From Magnolia sinica (taxonomy: Eukaryota; Streptophyta; Magnoliopsida; Magnoliales; Magnoliaceae): DNA of 64,000 nucleotides. Shown here piece after piece: positions 44,961-59,220 of the stretch. The stretch covers positions 26,270,501 to 26,334,500 of the forward strand of contig NC_080577.1 in assembly GCF_029962835.1 (NCBI RefSeq), read 5' to 3'. The notes under the pieces were generated by a model. The model did not search any database. It was not told the DNA's origin and saw only the letters and a list, made by a program, of their open reading frames with translations. The position numbers were made by a program, and so were the translations under genes. Numbering within the stretch: the stretch's first letter is position 1; the number at the start of each line of letters is the position of its first letter.

Positions 44961-45789
44961 ATCCATCTTGGCTATTAAAATTTAAAAAAAATAAAATAAA
45001 AATTCACCTAATTCTGCCAAAAAAAATCATCTACTACACGATTCTACTAATGGATGGCGACGGCCTTCTGAGTAGTTCTATTAATGGATAGTGTATCAAT
45101 TTCGATTGTTTAAATTGCCCCTAATAGGTTTTTTTTTTCTAAGAAAATGCATTTTTGTAAAATAGGTTTTAATTTGCTTTCCATAGAAATAAACAAGGCT
45201 TCTTTTTCATTTTTCTTTTTTGCCTATCTTCTAGAATTTGCTTGAAGCAATTTTATAAAAATATCTAAAAATATGTTTAAATGGGAGTTTTGCTAACTAT
45301 AAGACCCCCACAGGCAGTAATGCATAAGCAGAATAAGTAGGTGAATATTTTACAAGCAGTTAAATAGTTCATAGAATAAGCTTATTCTGCAGGCTTGTAG
45401 CGGATCCAGCCTCTAGAAAATAACAAATTTCTAGGAGGGATATGCCAAATCCGTGAACCACCATAAGCAATCCCTGGTCCCAAACAGTCCCTAAAACTCA
45501 GGTTCTTGGAAGATCCCAGCTAACTAATATCCAGGCTTTCGTATGGCCCATGGCTACATTTTTTAAAATTTTTAATTTTGTCAATTTTTGGGCCCATGAT
45601 TGAGGGGGGGTTGTGATCTTCCACCTTGGAAGATTTTAAGGGCATCCGAATCCATGATTGGAGCCCATCAAATCAATAGTTTAGATCATGTAACCATTGT
45701 CGTGGGCCTATTTTATTGACTACCCATCAAAATGCTATTTAGATTATGATGCATCAGGACCACAAAATCACTCTTAGAATTGATGTAGC

Positions 45790-46400
45790 CTTTGAACTAA
45801 GAAGATGATACACCAAGAAGTACCATATCATATTCAAGTCTTTTTATATATGCAGTAATCTTTTCTTGAGATATTTATTCTTGAGTTGTTTTCTACCAAC
45901 TTTGTATTTGTGGGTTGAGTGATTACTCTTTTGTTGGGTGAATGAATCCCCAAGCTATTCTTTATTGAGTGAGTGATTCCCCGCCCTTGGATGAGTGATT
46001 ACCCAATCCCTTGAGTAAGTAAATCCCTGAGCTATTTCATTTTTAGTATTCACATTTGACTTATGTACCCTTGGTTCAAAATATAGAAACAAAGTTCTTT
46101 TTTTTTTTTTCTCTTTATTGCATTTCTTTGGATTCTAGGTCAAAGTGGTATCAGAGCTATATAAAGAATGGCCATAGGCCGACTGAAACCCACCTCTGAT
46201 GAACTCTGAATCAAATCTTCTATCTCTGGATTGTATTATGGAATTTGGAAAGGGGGTCACTAAATCAACTGCATCCTGTGTTGAATTGGTGATCAGACGA
46301 AGAAACTAGTTATGTTGGTTCAACCAACGGACTACGTTTCAACACTGATGTCATGGATTTGAGTACCCATGTGAGGTGTGCGTGTGTAAAAAAAAATGGT
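45790..46400 (+). mobile_element. 5' LTR end plus primer-binding site of a decayed LTR element
   Basis: TGGTATCAGAGC at 46146-46157 follows a CA end ('ctaggtca', 46142) by three bases, the same arrangement as the copia element at 19545. The upstream 300 bp contain repeated 'gagtgattaccc' phrases, possibly LTR. No pol domain or second LTR follows, so this is a relic; the left boundary is a guess. Confidence 0.5.
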
Positions 46401-46740
46401 TATGTTGGTAAAGCTTTAGTAATAAATGGGTAGGTCATAAGCCCGAGTGACCGTTTAAGCAACGTTTGGTCATTGGATGATCTAGACTGTTTTTATGGTG
46501 GACCCATCAGTCTCAAGGTTTCTCTAATTAGATGATCTCAACCGTTTGATTAGTGCTTTGCTGATCAATGGTTAAAAAAAAAAAAGAAAAAAAAAAGACA
46601 CAATTATGGAACATTTATTAGAAAAGTCCATCAATTAGACAGCTTTGGTCATTGAATGGGTGATGCTGGATCCAGCACTAACCATGGTCTAGCTTCCAAA
46701 AGGAATTGTTATGATCACCAGTAAGTAGGACCCCCTTTGT

Positions 46741-46921
46741 TGATTTATGGACATTGGTGTGGCCTGAGCTAGCTCAAATAGTTAGTTCACTCAGCTCGAC
46801 TTGGTTTAGCTCAGATCGCCTTGGTCTAAAAGGAGAATTCGGGATGGGCAGAAGCTTGTTTGACTCAACTCATTAAAAAACAAGCCGAAGTCGAGCCTCA
46901 GCTGAGCTCGGAGCTCACCTC

Positions 46922-46962
<41 letters not shown>

Positions 46963-47462
46963 GTCTTGCCCGCCATTTGTGCTCATTTGCCAAGAATAGT
47001 TGAATTAAGGATTAAGGATTAAAGATTAAGGACAACTCATATCACATATCACTCACGCTTGAGATGCAAGTAGAGCTCGCCTCCATCTCTCTCCCCCCTA
47101 CAAAAAATATGTTGTTATTGGTAGTGTCGAATATATTACACTTTTAAATTATTGGTTTAAACTTTGTTACATTTTGTTAAACATATATTTCTAAAATATT
47201 GATGGTATTGAATATATTACACTTTTGGATTTACTGTTCTTTAAATTACATGTATTGTTTATATCTTTTTTAAATTAAATATATTGTTCATATTTTATTT
47301 CTAAGATTTTAGCTGTTATTAAATATAGTTCAACTTGACTCCCCTGGTTCAAACCATCAGGCTGAGATGAGCTAGTGTGTTGAGCTGGAAGGCTAAACCT
47401 AACTGAGCTCGAGCTGAGCTAAGCTTGGCACAACTCGGCTCGATGTACAGCGCTGCCCCAGA
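46741..47462. mobile_element. hAT-like non-autonomous fragment with CTCGA-rich ends
   Basis: The left end 'tggtgtggcctgagctagctc' and inverted right end 'tggggcagcgctgtacatcg' both lead into clusters of GAGCT/CTCGGCTCG, as in the element at 29167-30310. It holds a (CT)n run at 46924-46960. No clean 8-bp duplication was found. Confidence 0.5.
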
Positions 47463-49664
47463 TTTTATACCATCACTCAATGTTGATAGTTCATTATGCC
47501 CAGACAAGATTGTTCATTGAAGGTAAGGTCCAATCACAGATGTTAAGGACCACTCTACTGATGTGATTCTAGTAGTGGAAGAAGAGTGGATTACCTAAAT
47601 GTCATCTTTAGGGGGCCATCCTGATGTGGTCCACGCCATAAGTAAAAATTTTAAGAAAACGACAAGCTCAGGTGCGCATCTCATGATCAAACCCACAAGA
47701 AGTCAACAAGCGTGAAAGGCACCCTTTCACATGTGCGCTGTCTCCTCATTGCTCGCTTTACAGTAACTAAATCTTTGGTGCATTCTTAATGTTTAATAAA
47801 TCAGAACCAAGTCGATGTGGGAAACCAGTTGGCGGTGGACACGAGGCTTTCAGTTCAATATACATGTAAGTAGAAAACCCCTCTAAAACCCACAACATGT
47901 TCCAAATTCCAATGGATGCTACCAAACCTCTCTAGTATCCTCATTCCTCCCATTGTTACAGCATTAGGGACTTGAAAAGCGTATAAGCCCGTTGAACGGA
48001 CTTTTATGATCATGCCACCGGTGAATTCTTTTTTTTCTTTTTTCTTTTTTTTTTTTAAATTTTTATTTATTTATGACAGACAGGGTTCCAAGGCACTGTA
48101 TGGATGGCCCTAATCATTTGTACACATGCCAAGTGCATGGTGAAGGCGCACCTGATAGCTTTCTATCCACCATAGCTATAGCTAACGTATGTGAGAATTA
48201 GGGAAGAAAAATATTGAAAACGCACATGAGCATTACCGAATATAAACGTAAAAAATAATAATAAATTGGGGATCATTTGGATTTCTTTATTACGTGACCC
48301 ATGCACTGTGATTGGTTACTACAATGCCCGTCTTTAGTTGGCCTACAAGCTGGAATCACGTGTGGTTTCATGTTTATTTATCTAAACAAGTGTCTGTTAG
48401 TGTGGCCCACTCTGTCACCTGATCAACTACAACTACCAACCATAAATTATATATCACGCAATCGAAATGATGTTACCTATGCAGGCAAAGTTTGCGCAAG
48501 TGCACAATCGCTAGGCAAATGAACGGCCCATGGTAAACATAATAATATGATCACTGATATAGAATGTCTTTCATGTGGTTCTCACCCTTGATCACCATTC
48601 CCCTAAAATATCACTTCCGAATGGAAGATCCTAACTGTCCATTCAATGATGAGTGAAATGGGCACCCATATTTATCATACTGCAACAGTACGATAGTCGA
48701 ACCAGACCTATCATATGGTCCCACCTCGATTGCCCATCAGCGTAATAAATAAATAAAAATACCTTGTCAGATGATCTTGACCGTCCATTCAACGCTCAGG
48801 GAAATGGATAATCACTTGTCATGCCCTGGATTGCCCATCCCCGAAAAAAATCATTTTGGTTGTATGGTCATAACCTCCATTCACTACCTTACAAAAATGA
48901 ATCCATATTACCTGATCATTGATCTAGACATTCATCATGTAGATTACACCAACAAATCGATCAAGACAGATGATCCCAGCTTTCAAATCAAATGACAAGG
49001 GAAATGGGTGGCCGATATTGATCATACTGTAAATGATACCACCATTGATTATGACCCTTGTGTGGATCCCACACTTATAATTGCCCATCTCACTTTGGTC
49101 CAATAATCCTAAGGCAGGATGTAAAACTGGTAATGCCCGCATTTCAGGGTATTGCAACTGGTGGATATTCAAATTGCCAGGATTTTCAATGCCTCAGCCA
49201 TCATTGGTTGCAAGGGTAGCAGGTATTCCGATGCCTAATCATTGGAATTCTGATACTCAATAAAAAAGATCCTCCAAATCTTAAAATAAAGGACGTGGTA
49301 GAGACTGGCATAAAGCTCCAACTCAATGAATAACTAGGAGAGATTCCTGCCCACAGAAAGAATTCAAGCCCACAATCTATACACGCAATGCCACACAGAA
49401 CAAAAATCATTCCGTCTACAGAAAGGAAAAGACAAGAATACGGAGGAAACAAAGGCCTCTCATCAATCATCCCTGTCTACAGAGAGAAGAAATCTACAGA
49501 AAGAAAAAGACAAGAAAAACGTAGGAAACAAAGACCTCTCATTCACAAAAGCAAACAGTAAAATAAGATATAATCAGCACCAATCTAGTAAAGAAGATAT
49601 AATGAAGAAGCAGCAGTCGTATAGAGAGAGAGCGAGAGATGGGGTAGAGTAGGCCCTTTGTTCA

Positions 49665-52600
49665 TCAACATTTGAAACCATGGCAAACAGACAAGATAAT
49701 AATGAGAATCAATGCAATGATGATACCCAAGACGATCAGCTTTATCTTCATGTTCTGTAGCCACATCTTCCTTCTCATCTTTGTACCTTGTTGCCGGAAA
49801 TCTTGTGCCTGCACCAATAACAACACATGCATCCGTCAACATTATGATGACTGGAGAAGGCACCTCCATTGAAGGCTGAATAACCCTCAGCAGGCCATGG
49901 CATCCTATTGAAAGAGCTGCATGTATTGTTTGCAGCTGTTTCCCTAATTTCTACTAGGGGTGCATCCAGAAAGCAAACTACAAAATTACAGGTCAGCCCA
50001 GGGCATTTTATTAGTTACTTTGGAGTCAAGACTTGGGCCACAGTTTTCATACAATTCCATACACTTTGCCTGCATTTTAATGCAAAAGCAAACTAAATTG
50101 CAGTTTAATCAAGAAGAAATGAGAAACAATTTTTCCTAGCTTTTGTACCGAGGAAGCGACCTTCATTTGCAGGTACATTTCTTTCATGTCCAATGTTGAA
50201 GAAAATCAATTGGTATTTGGTGAAAGACTATTAAGATGATGTGGCATGGTTGTTGCAATTTGACTATTACCACTGCACTAGTAGTTCGAATCCAATTTGA
50301 TAGTGTATCTAAATGCAACATTCATAAAGAACACAAGAACAAGTGATGACAAAATGATAACTCAACAAGTTACTCAAAACTTGTTCAAGGTACTGGAACA
50401 AACCAAAAAACTGAGCAATGTGGAAGCAAGATTATTCAGTTTGTGCTCAACTTTCTCAACCTCCGGGGGGGGGGGGGGGGTGGGTGGTTGTGGTTTGATA
50501 GGTGAGCGTCACACCATTTCAAACCCTTTCTCTTCATCTCCCTCCAACCCCAACATCTAGTGCGACTCCATTCATTTCCTTTATATACACTAAAAAGTAA
50601 AAACAGATGAAGGGTTTTCACCTTGTTGCAGTTGAACTGGACTGCCGGTATCTAATTTTATTGCATCACTTCTTTCAGACTTCTTAAATATTCTTTACCA
50701 TAAAACTGCAAAAAACCTTATTGATTACTCAAGTTTGACCTTATCTCATAGACTGATTAAGTCGGGAGAAAGAGGTTGGAAAACTCGTCGATTGGCACGT
50801 GTTTAGGGTGTGTGCATGAATTCTCTGTGAGAGAGAGAGAGGTTTGCAAGAAATGGGATAAAGGGCGGAGAAGTGGTTGTGAAAAGGTTTCCCCAATTTT
50901 GCCCTAGGCTGCGGCAATTCTGCGACAAAATTGCTGCTAGAGAAAAAACTGGTGCCTGCAGTTTTAGGAGATCCAAAAATTGCTGCTAGAGAAAATATCA
51001 TTGACTCTATGCATGCGAGTTGGGCTCGGAAAGTCATGGAGATTATTTCAAAGTTCACGATCTATGTAGAGGGTAGTCAATTCACTTCATCCAGATAGGG
51101 AGACGCAAATCAATTGGCCGACTCTCTTGCAGAAGCAGGAGCCTCTAGGCAAGGGCTGATTATATGGGATCATAGAAGTTTGTAATGTTTGGGTCTTAGA
51201 GATTGCAGCTGCTGATGCGCCCTTTGTTGGATTTGTATGGTTGTTTTATTAATATTATTGAATTTACCCATCAACCAAAAAAAAAAAAAAGGTCTCTCCA
51301 ATGGGGAGTTACGTGCTTATCTTGAGGTATTGATATTTTTTCACGGGGACTGTAGTTATTGAACCTAAGGTCATGTTTCAATTACCAAACCGTTTACAAG
51401 ATGGGCCTCGTCGTGGATGGGAAGACGTAAAAAACTCTCAGATTGGAATATCTGAATCCTTTGATCATTTAAAACTTTTTCTTTAAATATGGACTGTCTA
51501 TTTGAAATGTAATTCCCAGGCCATCCATAGGGTCCTCCAATCTTGAAAATTATTTTGGTTATCAACCACTGACTGTGAGGGCCCATCATATAAGCAGTAT
51601 GGACCACTGCAAAAAAAAAAAATGACATCAGATCCAAGAGCCACGGTCCCAAAGTAAAAGATAACAATATGTTAAGATTTTTATCTATGAGGGCAAAAGT
51701 ACCAATTTGACCCACATGAGACATTCCGTGCGCTTGTGTTGAGAGGGTAAAATCTCCGCCATCATCTCATCTCTTGGAGGGTGGGCAAAATCCCAGCCAC
51801 AAGCTGTGTAACATATGGCTGAGAAACACCAGTATAACACATAAATACCCTTTCCCTTGTCTAAAAACCCTTCCCATACTGTGGAATAATGCAAAGTTTT
51901 AACCATCTCAAAATCTAAATTGTGTGCAATTTTTGCCCCTTCCTACTCATGCTATGTGTCGTCGTCGTCGTCGTCTAAGCCTTATCACAACTAATTGGGG
52001 TCAGCTACATGAATTCTTTTCTGCTATTCCACAATATCAAGGGCCGTCATGTCAGTTAGACCATAGGTCATCCAGTCTTTTCTTACTACCTCCAACCACA
52101 TCCTTATCCGCCATTTCACTCTATCAAGGGCTGTAATGTCAGACCATAAGACATGAAGTCTCTTCTTACACCCTCCACCTACGTCCTTATTCACCATTCC
52201 ACTCTATCAAGCACTGTAACATCAGTTAGACCATAGGTCATCAAGTCTTTTGTTACTACCTCCACCCACATGCTTTTGGGCTTTGCCCTAGCCCTTTCAG
52301 AGCCTTCAACTTGTATGAACTCGCTCCTAACTAACACAGTTCTTCGTCTCCATTGCACATGACCAACCATCTAAGTCTACTTTCCCTCATCTTGTTACCT
52401 ATTGGTTATACTCATAAATTCCCTTGAATACACTACTCTGTTATATATAGTAGAGATAATCTGCCACCAACCTGTGAGCGGAGGTTCTCTGTTTTGTCTA
52501 CCAGAAGCTCAATCTTCTCACCACGGTCCAGAACCTGCACAAAGAGAGATTACAATGGGTTTATGTTGTTCTGCACATCACAAGATTTAAATAATTTGGG

Positions 52601-54684
52601 GGCTTCAAAAGACAGGGCTTTATGGAGGACACTAATCTTAGCAAGTACAAGAGAATTTGAGCCTCACTTTTTCAATATTTTCCATCATAACTCCTTTAAC
52701 TTCCGAAACCTGAGCTTTCACCTTTGCAAGCTTGCTGATCTCCTCTGGATGGTCCACACAATACTGCATGTGCTCTTTCAGTTTGGACCTGAAATGTTAA
52801 GGGTGATCTCATCATGCAATAATGATATCAACATAAATCTCATGTTTTCTGTGTTGGGTCAAGAGCAAAAAGCAAAAAAGAATTACCCAAACTCCTTGTT
52901 GAGGCTGTTAGCAACAGCAGTGGCAGCTTTTCCTCCTCCATACTTCTTGTTGAAATCATCCTTAACCCGCTCCAGGAAGGCAATAGGAATTTGTCTGCCA
53001 GCTGACTCAACTGCAACTACACAGTAGGCTGCAACATCCAACAAGATAAAACGAATAAATAAATAAGTGATTAGGTTCAAGGCACTTAACCAGAAACTCA
53101 AATTTACAACTCAAGGTCAGCTCAAAACTCATCACAAATGGCAGCCTTCACCACAACAGAATTACAAAAACATATGCACATGTCGCTACCACCCGCTCAC
53201 ACGCCTCCAAATGTGTCGATGTGGCAATGTTGGTAAGATCCAAGCTATCCATCAGATGGCCCTCATGTAGATGTCCTAAACCAAGAATCAGGGTGGTCAA
53301 TTCATCAGGTGGGCCACAATGCACAAAACAAGCTGACAGCTGCAAAAAGCTGGCCAAAGCCATCCATTTTTGTTTCCCCAGTAACATCATGGCCCCTATT
53401 GAGTGGACCAGCCTGATTTTTTGTTCAGGTTCTCTATTGGGAGCCACCTGATGGATCTTGCCTGCATTGCCACATTCACATAGGTGTAGGAGGAGATGGG
53501 GGTCAGCTATATACGTATGGAATTAGCAAACCTAAAAATGAATGCCTTTGGTACTCCTCTTTGTTTTCCCATCTTTCCATAGAGCTCCATGAATTAGGAG
53601 AGAAGGGAATCATTGTCAAGCTCAGAGCATACAAGTTATTTGAAGTGATGGCAGAGAGGAAGTTTAGGCTTCTGCATGTTAATTTCTTGGGATGAAACAC
53701 AATGATTGCTTTTTTTAAGGGCTAAATAGTATGATTGCTTTAATCTTTCTTTTTATAAATCTTGCATTAATCTTCTGTTCCAAGACATCAGACTTTGACA
53801 GGTTTTTTTTTTTTTTTTTTTCCATTTGCGAGTTTAACTGGGGAGCTTCAAACTGCTGAGGACAGCAAGAGTCTGGAGAGGCTCCAGACTTTCCCACTTA
53901 GAATTCCTTTATGAGAAAACAATATGAAAATATATGTGGATTAACTGGAACAAGGATTTATAATCTCATGAGAGCATGAGAGCATCCAACCATAGGGGGA
54001 AAAGAGAAAAAGAAAACTACATACTGAGTCCTGCAAGCATACGAGACATCACAAAACCAGAACACTGAACGCCAATAAAATGAAGAATGTCGGACCTTTT
54101 TGGCTTTAATATAGTTGTTAATGAGAAACAAGATTCTCTCTAATGACCAATTAGGCAATTAGCCATGCAGAATAGTTCTACAGAGGTCCCTTTGGGCATT
54201 AAGTGATGAAACAACAAGCCTCCTTTCTGCATCAATGACAGCAATTCTATTCAAAAGTACAGAACATACATCAAGCAATAGGAATGACATTCTTGTACCC
54301 CCTCTTTTTTGAAGGTGTTGTTAATAGCGTTGGCACTCTACTCACATAAGAAGATGAAATGTTTAGCTTATCAATTAAAGCCCAAAATTTCATCCTTTCA
54401 TATGGGTGTACTTAGGAATGACATAGGGCTGTTAATTTTCAATTAGAACTGTACTAAGTAACTACGGCAGCGTCTTCCACTCTTCCTGTCAATAATAATG
54501 TCTGCATCCCTGACAACCATTTTAGAGGCAACTCTCTGGCTAGCATGTAGGCAAACTATGAAGCAAACTATACCACAACCATGGCACGGCCAGGTACACC
54601 TAGCATGTGAATAGGCACTTACTCTTACCTCATTATATTTCCTTCTGCACGCTTTCTTTCTAATAAGATTTGTTGTTTCAGAAA

Positions 54685-54745
<61 letters not shown>

Positions 54746-54754
54746 GTGTATATA

Positions 54755-54831
<77 letters not shown>

Positions 54832-56801
54832 ATGGTCTCCTGCGCACAGTCCTGCAGGAGACTTTTTGCGCACCAAATTAGCACTGGGCATGACAACTTG
54901 GACAAAGGTGTTGGAGGTGTGATGCATTGGAAAAATCCACTCCGACCATTAAGTCTGTGATAACAATTAAACCGTAGGGTGAAAAAATCTGGTGGATTTG
55001 TGATTTAGGTGGGCCATGAAAAGGGAAACAATGTGAGAGGATGAAGCCTAACTTTGAATTTTTATAGGGCCCATTATGATGTTTATGTGAAATTCACTCC
55101 GACCATTAGTTTCCTCTTGGAAATTAATGCATGGATACCAAACAATAGGCCCATATGTGATGTACATGGGCCCCACCAAGCAAAACAATTTGGATGGTGG
55201 GCATCTCTTCCATTGTTTCCACTCATGTGGCCCACTAAAATTATGAATGTGTCTGACGTTGGAGCCCTACCGCTAAATTATTGTCACGCCCCAAATGGTC
55301 GGAGTGGACTTTATATATACATCGAGGTAGGTTTACCTTCAGCCGACCCAAGTATTGGTTAAGAGGAGGCTGTCCTAGGCCAGTGGATTACACGTGCCGA
55401 GACCAACAGCTACCTGGGCGCTGGTCCATGCTTGTGGGCCCAATAATGATGTATGTGTTTAATCCAAACAGTCCATCCATTTTGTCAAATCATTTATGAC
55501 ATGAGCCCAAAAATGAGTCAGATCCAAATCTCAGTTGGACCATGCCACACGAAACAGTGCAAGGACGCCCACCATTAAAAATTTCTTTGGGGCCACAAAA
55601 GTTTTGGTTCAAGCTGATATTTGTGCTTTCCCTTCATACAGTTTTGTATGACCTAATCAACAAGTTGGATGGAAAATAAACGTTACAATGAACCCTAGGA
55701 AATTATTAATGGTGGGAGTTCAATCACCACTGTTTTCCTATAGTATGGTCCAGCTGAGATTTGGATCTGACTCATTTTTTGGGCTCATGCCATAAATTGA
55801 GCTGAAAAAGCAGATGAACAGCTTGGATTAAATATATACATCATTATTGGGCCCATAAGCACTGACCAGTAGCAAGGTTCTTACTGGTAGGGTCAGCATG
55901 CAATTACTGATGGGGTCAGCATGCAATCCAAGTAGTGATGGGATGGGGATGTGCCCACATTGACTTGTACTTAAAATCCATTCCAACCATAAGGTGTATG
56001 ATATGATGGTTATTTAGCTGCAGGATTAAAAATTCAGCCATATCTATAATGTTGGTGGGTCACATGAGTGAAAATAGTGCAGGAGATGCCTACCATCCAA
56101 ACAATTTGACTTGATATGGCCCACATGAATTATATAAGCGCCTAATATTTGGTCCCCATTCATGAATGTTCATGAGGAAGCTAATGGTTGGAGTGGATTT
56201 CATATAAACATCACAGTGGGCCCTGTAAAAATTTAACAGTAGGTGTCCCCTCTCCCACTGTTTCCCTTAGTGTAGCCCACCTGAATCACAAATCAGCCTG
56301 GTTTTTGAGCCATATAGCTAAATTTCCATGGTTGGATTTTCACAAATACATCATGGTGGGACCCACCCCAGCAGACCTTTCGACGTGAGTTGGCCTTGGT
56401 GCGCAAATGGTCTCCTGTGGGACGGTGCGCAGGAGACCACTGCTCTCTCTCCTGTGCACCAATTCTCATGAGAACTCGGTGAGAACTTTTTGAGAACTCA
56501 TCTCCCGTTATATGAGTGCAAGATTTAAACCATCCACGTGATGCAACACCCCATAAAACCCCCTAGGCCCAAATTTTACCCTGATCTAAAACTTTGGTGG
56601 GCCATGGAAAAATGAAACAGTTTCGTCCCTTGATTTGCCTCTCTTTTGCCATGGCCCACCAAAGCATTGGTTCAGTGTAAAAGCTGGGCTCTAGGAGTTT
56701 CATGGGGTGCTGCATCACGCAGACGGTTCAAATCTTGCACTCATATCACAGGAGATGGAGTTCTCAAAAAGTTCTCACGAGTTCTCATGAGAACTGGTGC
56801 G

Positions 56802-56854
<53 letters not shown>

Positions 56855-59183
56855 TGTTCTTGGGAATTTCTTGAGACCAGGCATGCCATTTCATAGTAGC
56901 CATGAAAGCCTACACTATTCCAGCCTCATCTCTCACAAGAGTATTGTATTTTTGGTGCATGTGTGTGGATGGCACTTCAAAATTAAAAATTAAGGGTAAA
57001 CAAACAAGACTCAAGATGTAACCTTTGCATATCCATGCCGAGTCGAAAACAATTATTGTAGCATCGAGAATCACCAAAATAACTCAGATCTTGCCATGAA
57101 AGACAATGCATGAATCCCCAACTCCCTTGCTAAGGGAGAAATCTCAAGGCAATAATATGAATAAGTGATAGGGATTGCTATTCCTTGCCTGTAATTCTAC
57201 GTGCGCATGCGTGTGCATGTCACTTTTTTTCTTTTAGGATGCATTTGGTTGCATCAAATATTATGAAAATTTTATACCAAATATTATGAAAATTTTATAC
57301 CAAATTAGACTGATTAATCATGAAAATATCATGATATTTCATTATCTTTTGCACCAAATTTTCATGATATTTGGTGCAACCAAATGCACTGTTCATTTTT
57401 TTTTTTCCTTCATCAGTGAAGCCTGTTACACGCGCAGAGGGAAAAGAAATAAAGAATTCCATGAATACACAAGGGGAGAAGGTTATTTCAACTTACCAAT
57501 AATTTGGATTTAGATACTATTGAATCCATCTGGAAACCAGACTTGTCTGAAAGCTGCATGCTCAGAGAAAAGATACCGACTGCTCATAAAAATATCATGA
57601 CGCAATCCAATACAAACAGCACACTCATCAAGAGCCATGAAAGCTATGCATATGGAAGGTTAAAAATGAGGCAAAAGCGGTTTTCGAGATCTGTTAGGCC
57701 CTGTTTAGTAGATGCCTAAAAATGAGTTCATCTCATTTTAGTTAAAAGTATATCTGTATTAGAGATCTTGATCTCTAATACATAATCACTGTTCATAGGG
57801 TTGTCAATGGTCTCAGCCTATTCAAGATTTTGATTTTTCCCAGCCCAAGCCTGGCCAATTGACAGCCATATCTGTTAAAATGAACTCGTAATGTATTAGA
57901 GACCAAGATCTATAATACGCAATTACTGTTAACTAAAATCAAATCTCATTCCCTAACATGAACTCATTATCCATTAGAGAACAAGATTTCCAGTACATTA
58001 TTACTGTTAACTAAAATCAGATCAACTAATTTTTAGGCATCTACTAAACAGGGCCTTAGGTATTCTGTCTTGCAATTCCTTTACATGATACAGGGACAAA
58101 CAGGTCTTACTTACGAAAATAAAATAAAGCGCTGTATCGGACCTTATCGACCTACACACGACGATACAAGCTGTGTCGGTGCCGATAAAGGCTCCTTTCA
58201 AGTTTTCTTTAAAATTACTGTCTCGGTTTCACTTCTGCCTTCTTTCCAACAATAGAGGAACAGCTTAGAAACTCAACTTTAGACTAGATCTAGGCCTATT
58301 TTAGAGAGAAAAACACAAAATTGGCATTGGACGTATCAAAGCAAAATAGATGATTTTGGGAAAAATCTGAAGAATGGGTAAACCATCATTTTTTTTTTCT
58401 TCTTTTTGTTGCATTTCTATGTAATGGGGCCCTAATCCATCAAATCATGCTTGATTTGCATTAAATTAGATCATATTTGGTTTACTTCCAACAATTCAAG
58501 CCAACAAACAACATTCTTAACAAAGAAGGGCTTGATATGCCACTAAATACATGTTAAAGACATTAAAAATGATAGATTCTGCTGGTTTATGCTTACACCT
58601 ATCTATAATTTTCCAAAACCTTTTGGGCCAAAAAGATTTTTTCCGCCATTACATGCATGCATCGTTCGTCCGGTATGCCCCCAATAAAGCGATAATGCCA
58701 TATCATATCCATAGCAGCCTAATACGACAAGTGATACAGCGTGTATTGGCAATGATATGGGCCCAACATGCCCGCTATGGCCATAAAGGCCCAATTTGAT
58801 TTTTTTTCCAATTTATTCTCTCATTTTCCTCTTCTTTTTCATTTCAACCACGTACAAAACTTAGAAAGTCATTTTAGATTAGACCTAAGTCTATTTTGGG
58901 GATTTTTTTTTTAATAGTGAGATTTGACAAATTGAAACAGAACAGACCATTAAATCAGAAAAGGGTAAACCATCACTTCTTTCCCCATAGTCCCATCTCC
59001 TTTTGCATTCCAATGTAATGGACCCCAATCCACCAATTCATGGTCGGCATTTGTTCAAGTACAACCTACTTGGTTGATTTTCAGCTGATCAAGTCTACAG
59101 GAACCATTCTTATCAAAGAATGATGTACAAAAACCATTCTTATCAAAGAATGATCTAATACATCATTCTATATATGTCCAAAA

Positions 59184-59220
<37 letters not shown>

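Larger units (their letters stand above)
44050..49664. other. Convergent intergenic region, mobile-element debris
   Basis: It separates the stops of the TPR gene (+) and the R-SNARE gene (-). I see a 70-bp tandem duplication, an LTR end with primer-binding site, a hAT-like fragment and a CT microsatellite, but no host gene. Around 48540-49080 related phrases ('tgatcat(t/c)gat(c/a)tag', 'ttatcatactg') recur, suggesting older repeats. Confidence 0.5.
49809..52471 (-). other. Intron 4 of the R-SNARE gene (2.7 kb)
   Basis: The intron is bounded (minus strand) by TCACAG|gttggtgg and ggtgcag|GCACAAG. It contains a G16 run, a plus-strand LINE RNase H end and a minus-strand L1 end. Confidence 0.85.

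Noticed and set aside
53148-53451. 99- and 76-residue frames on opposite strands
   Set aside because: They overlap on a palindromic TIR element; no motif and no exon context.
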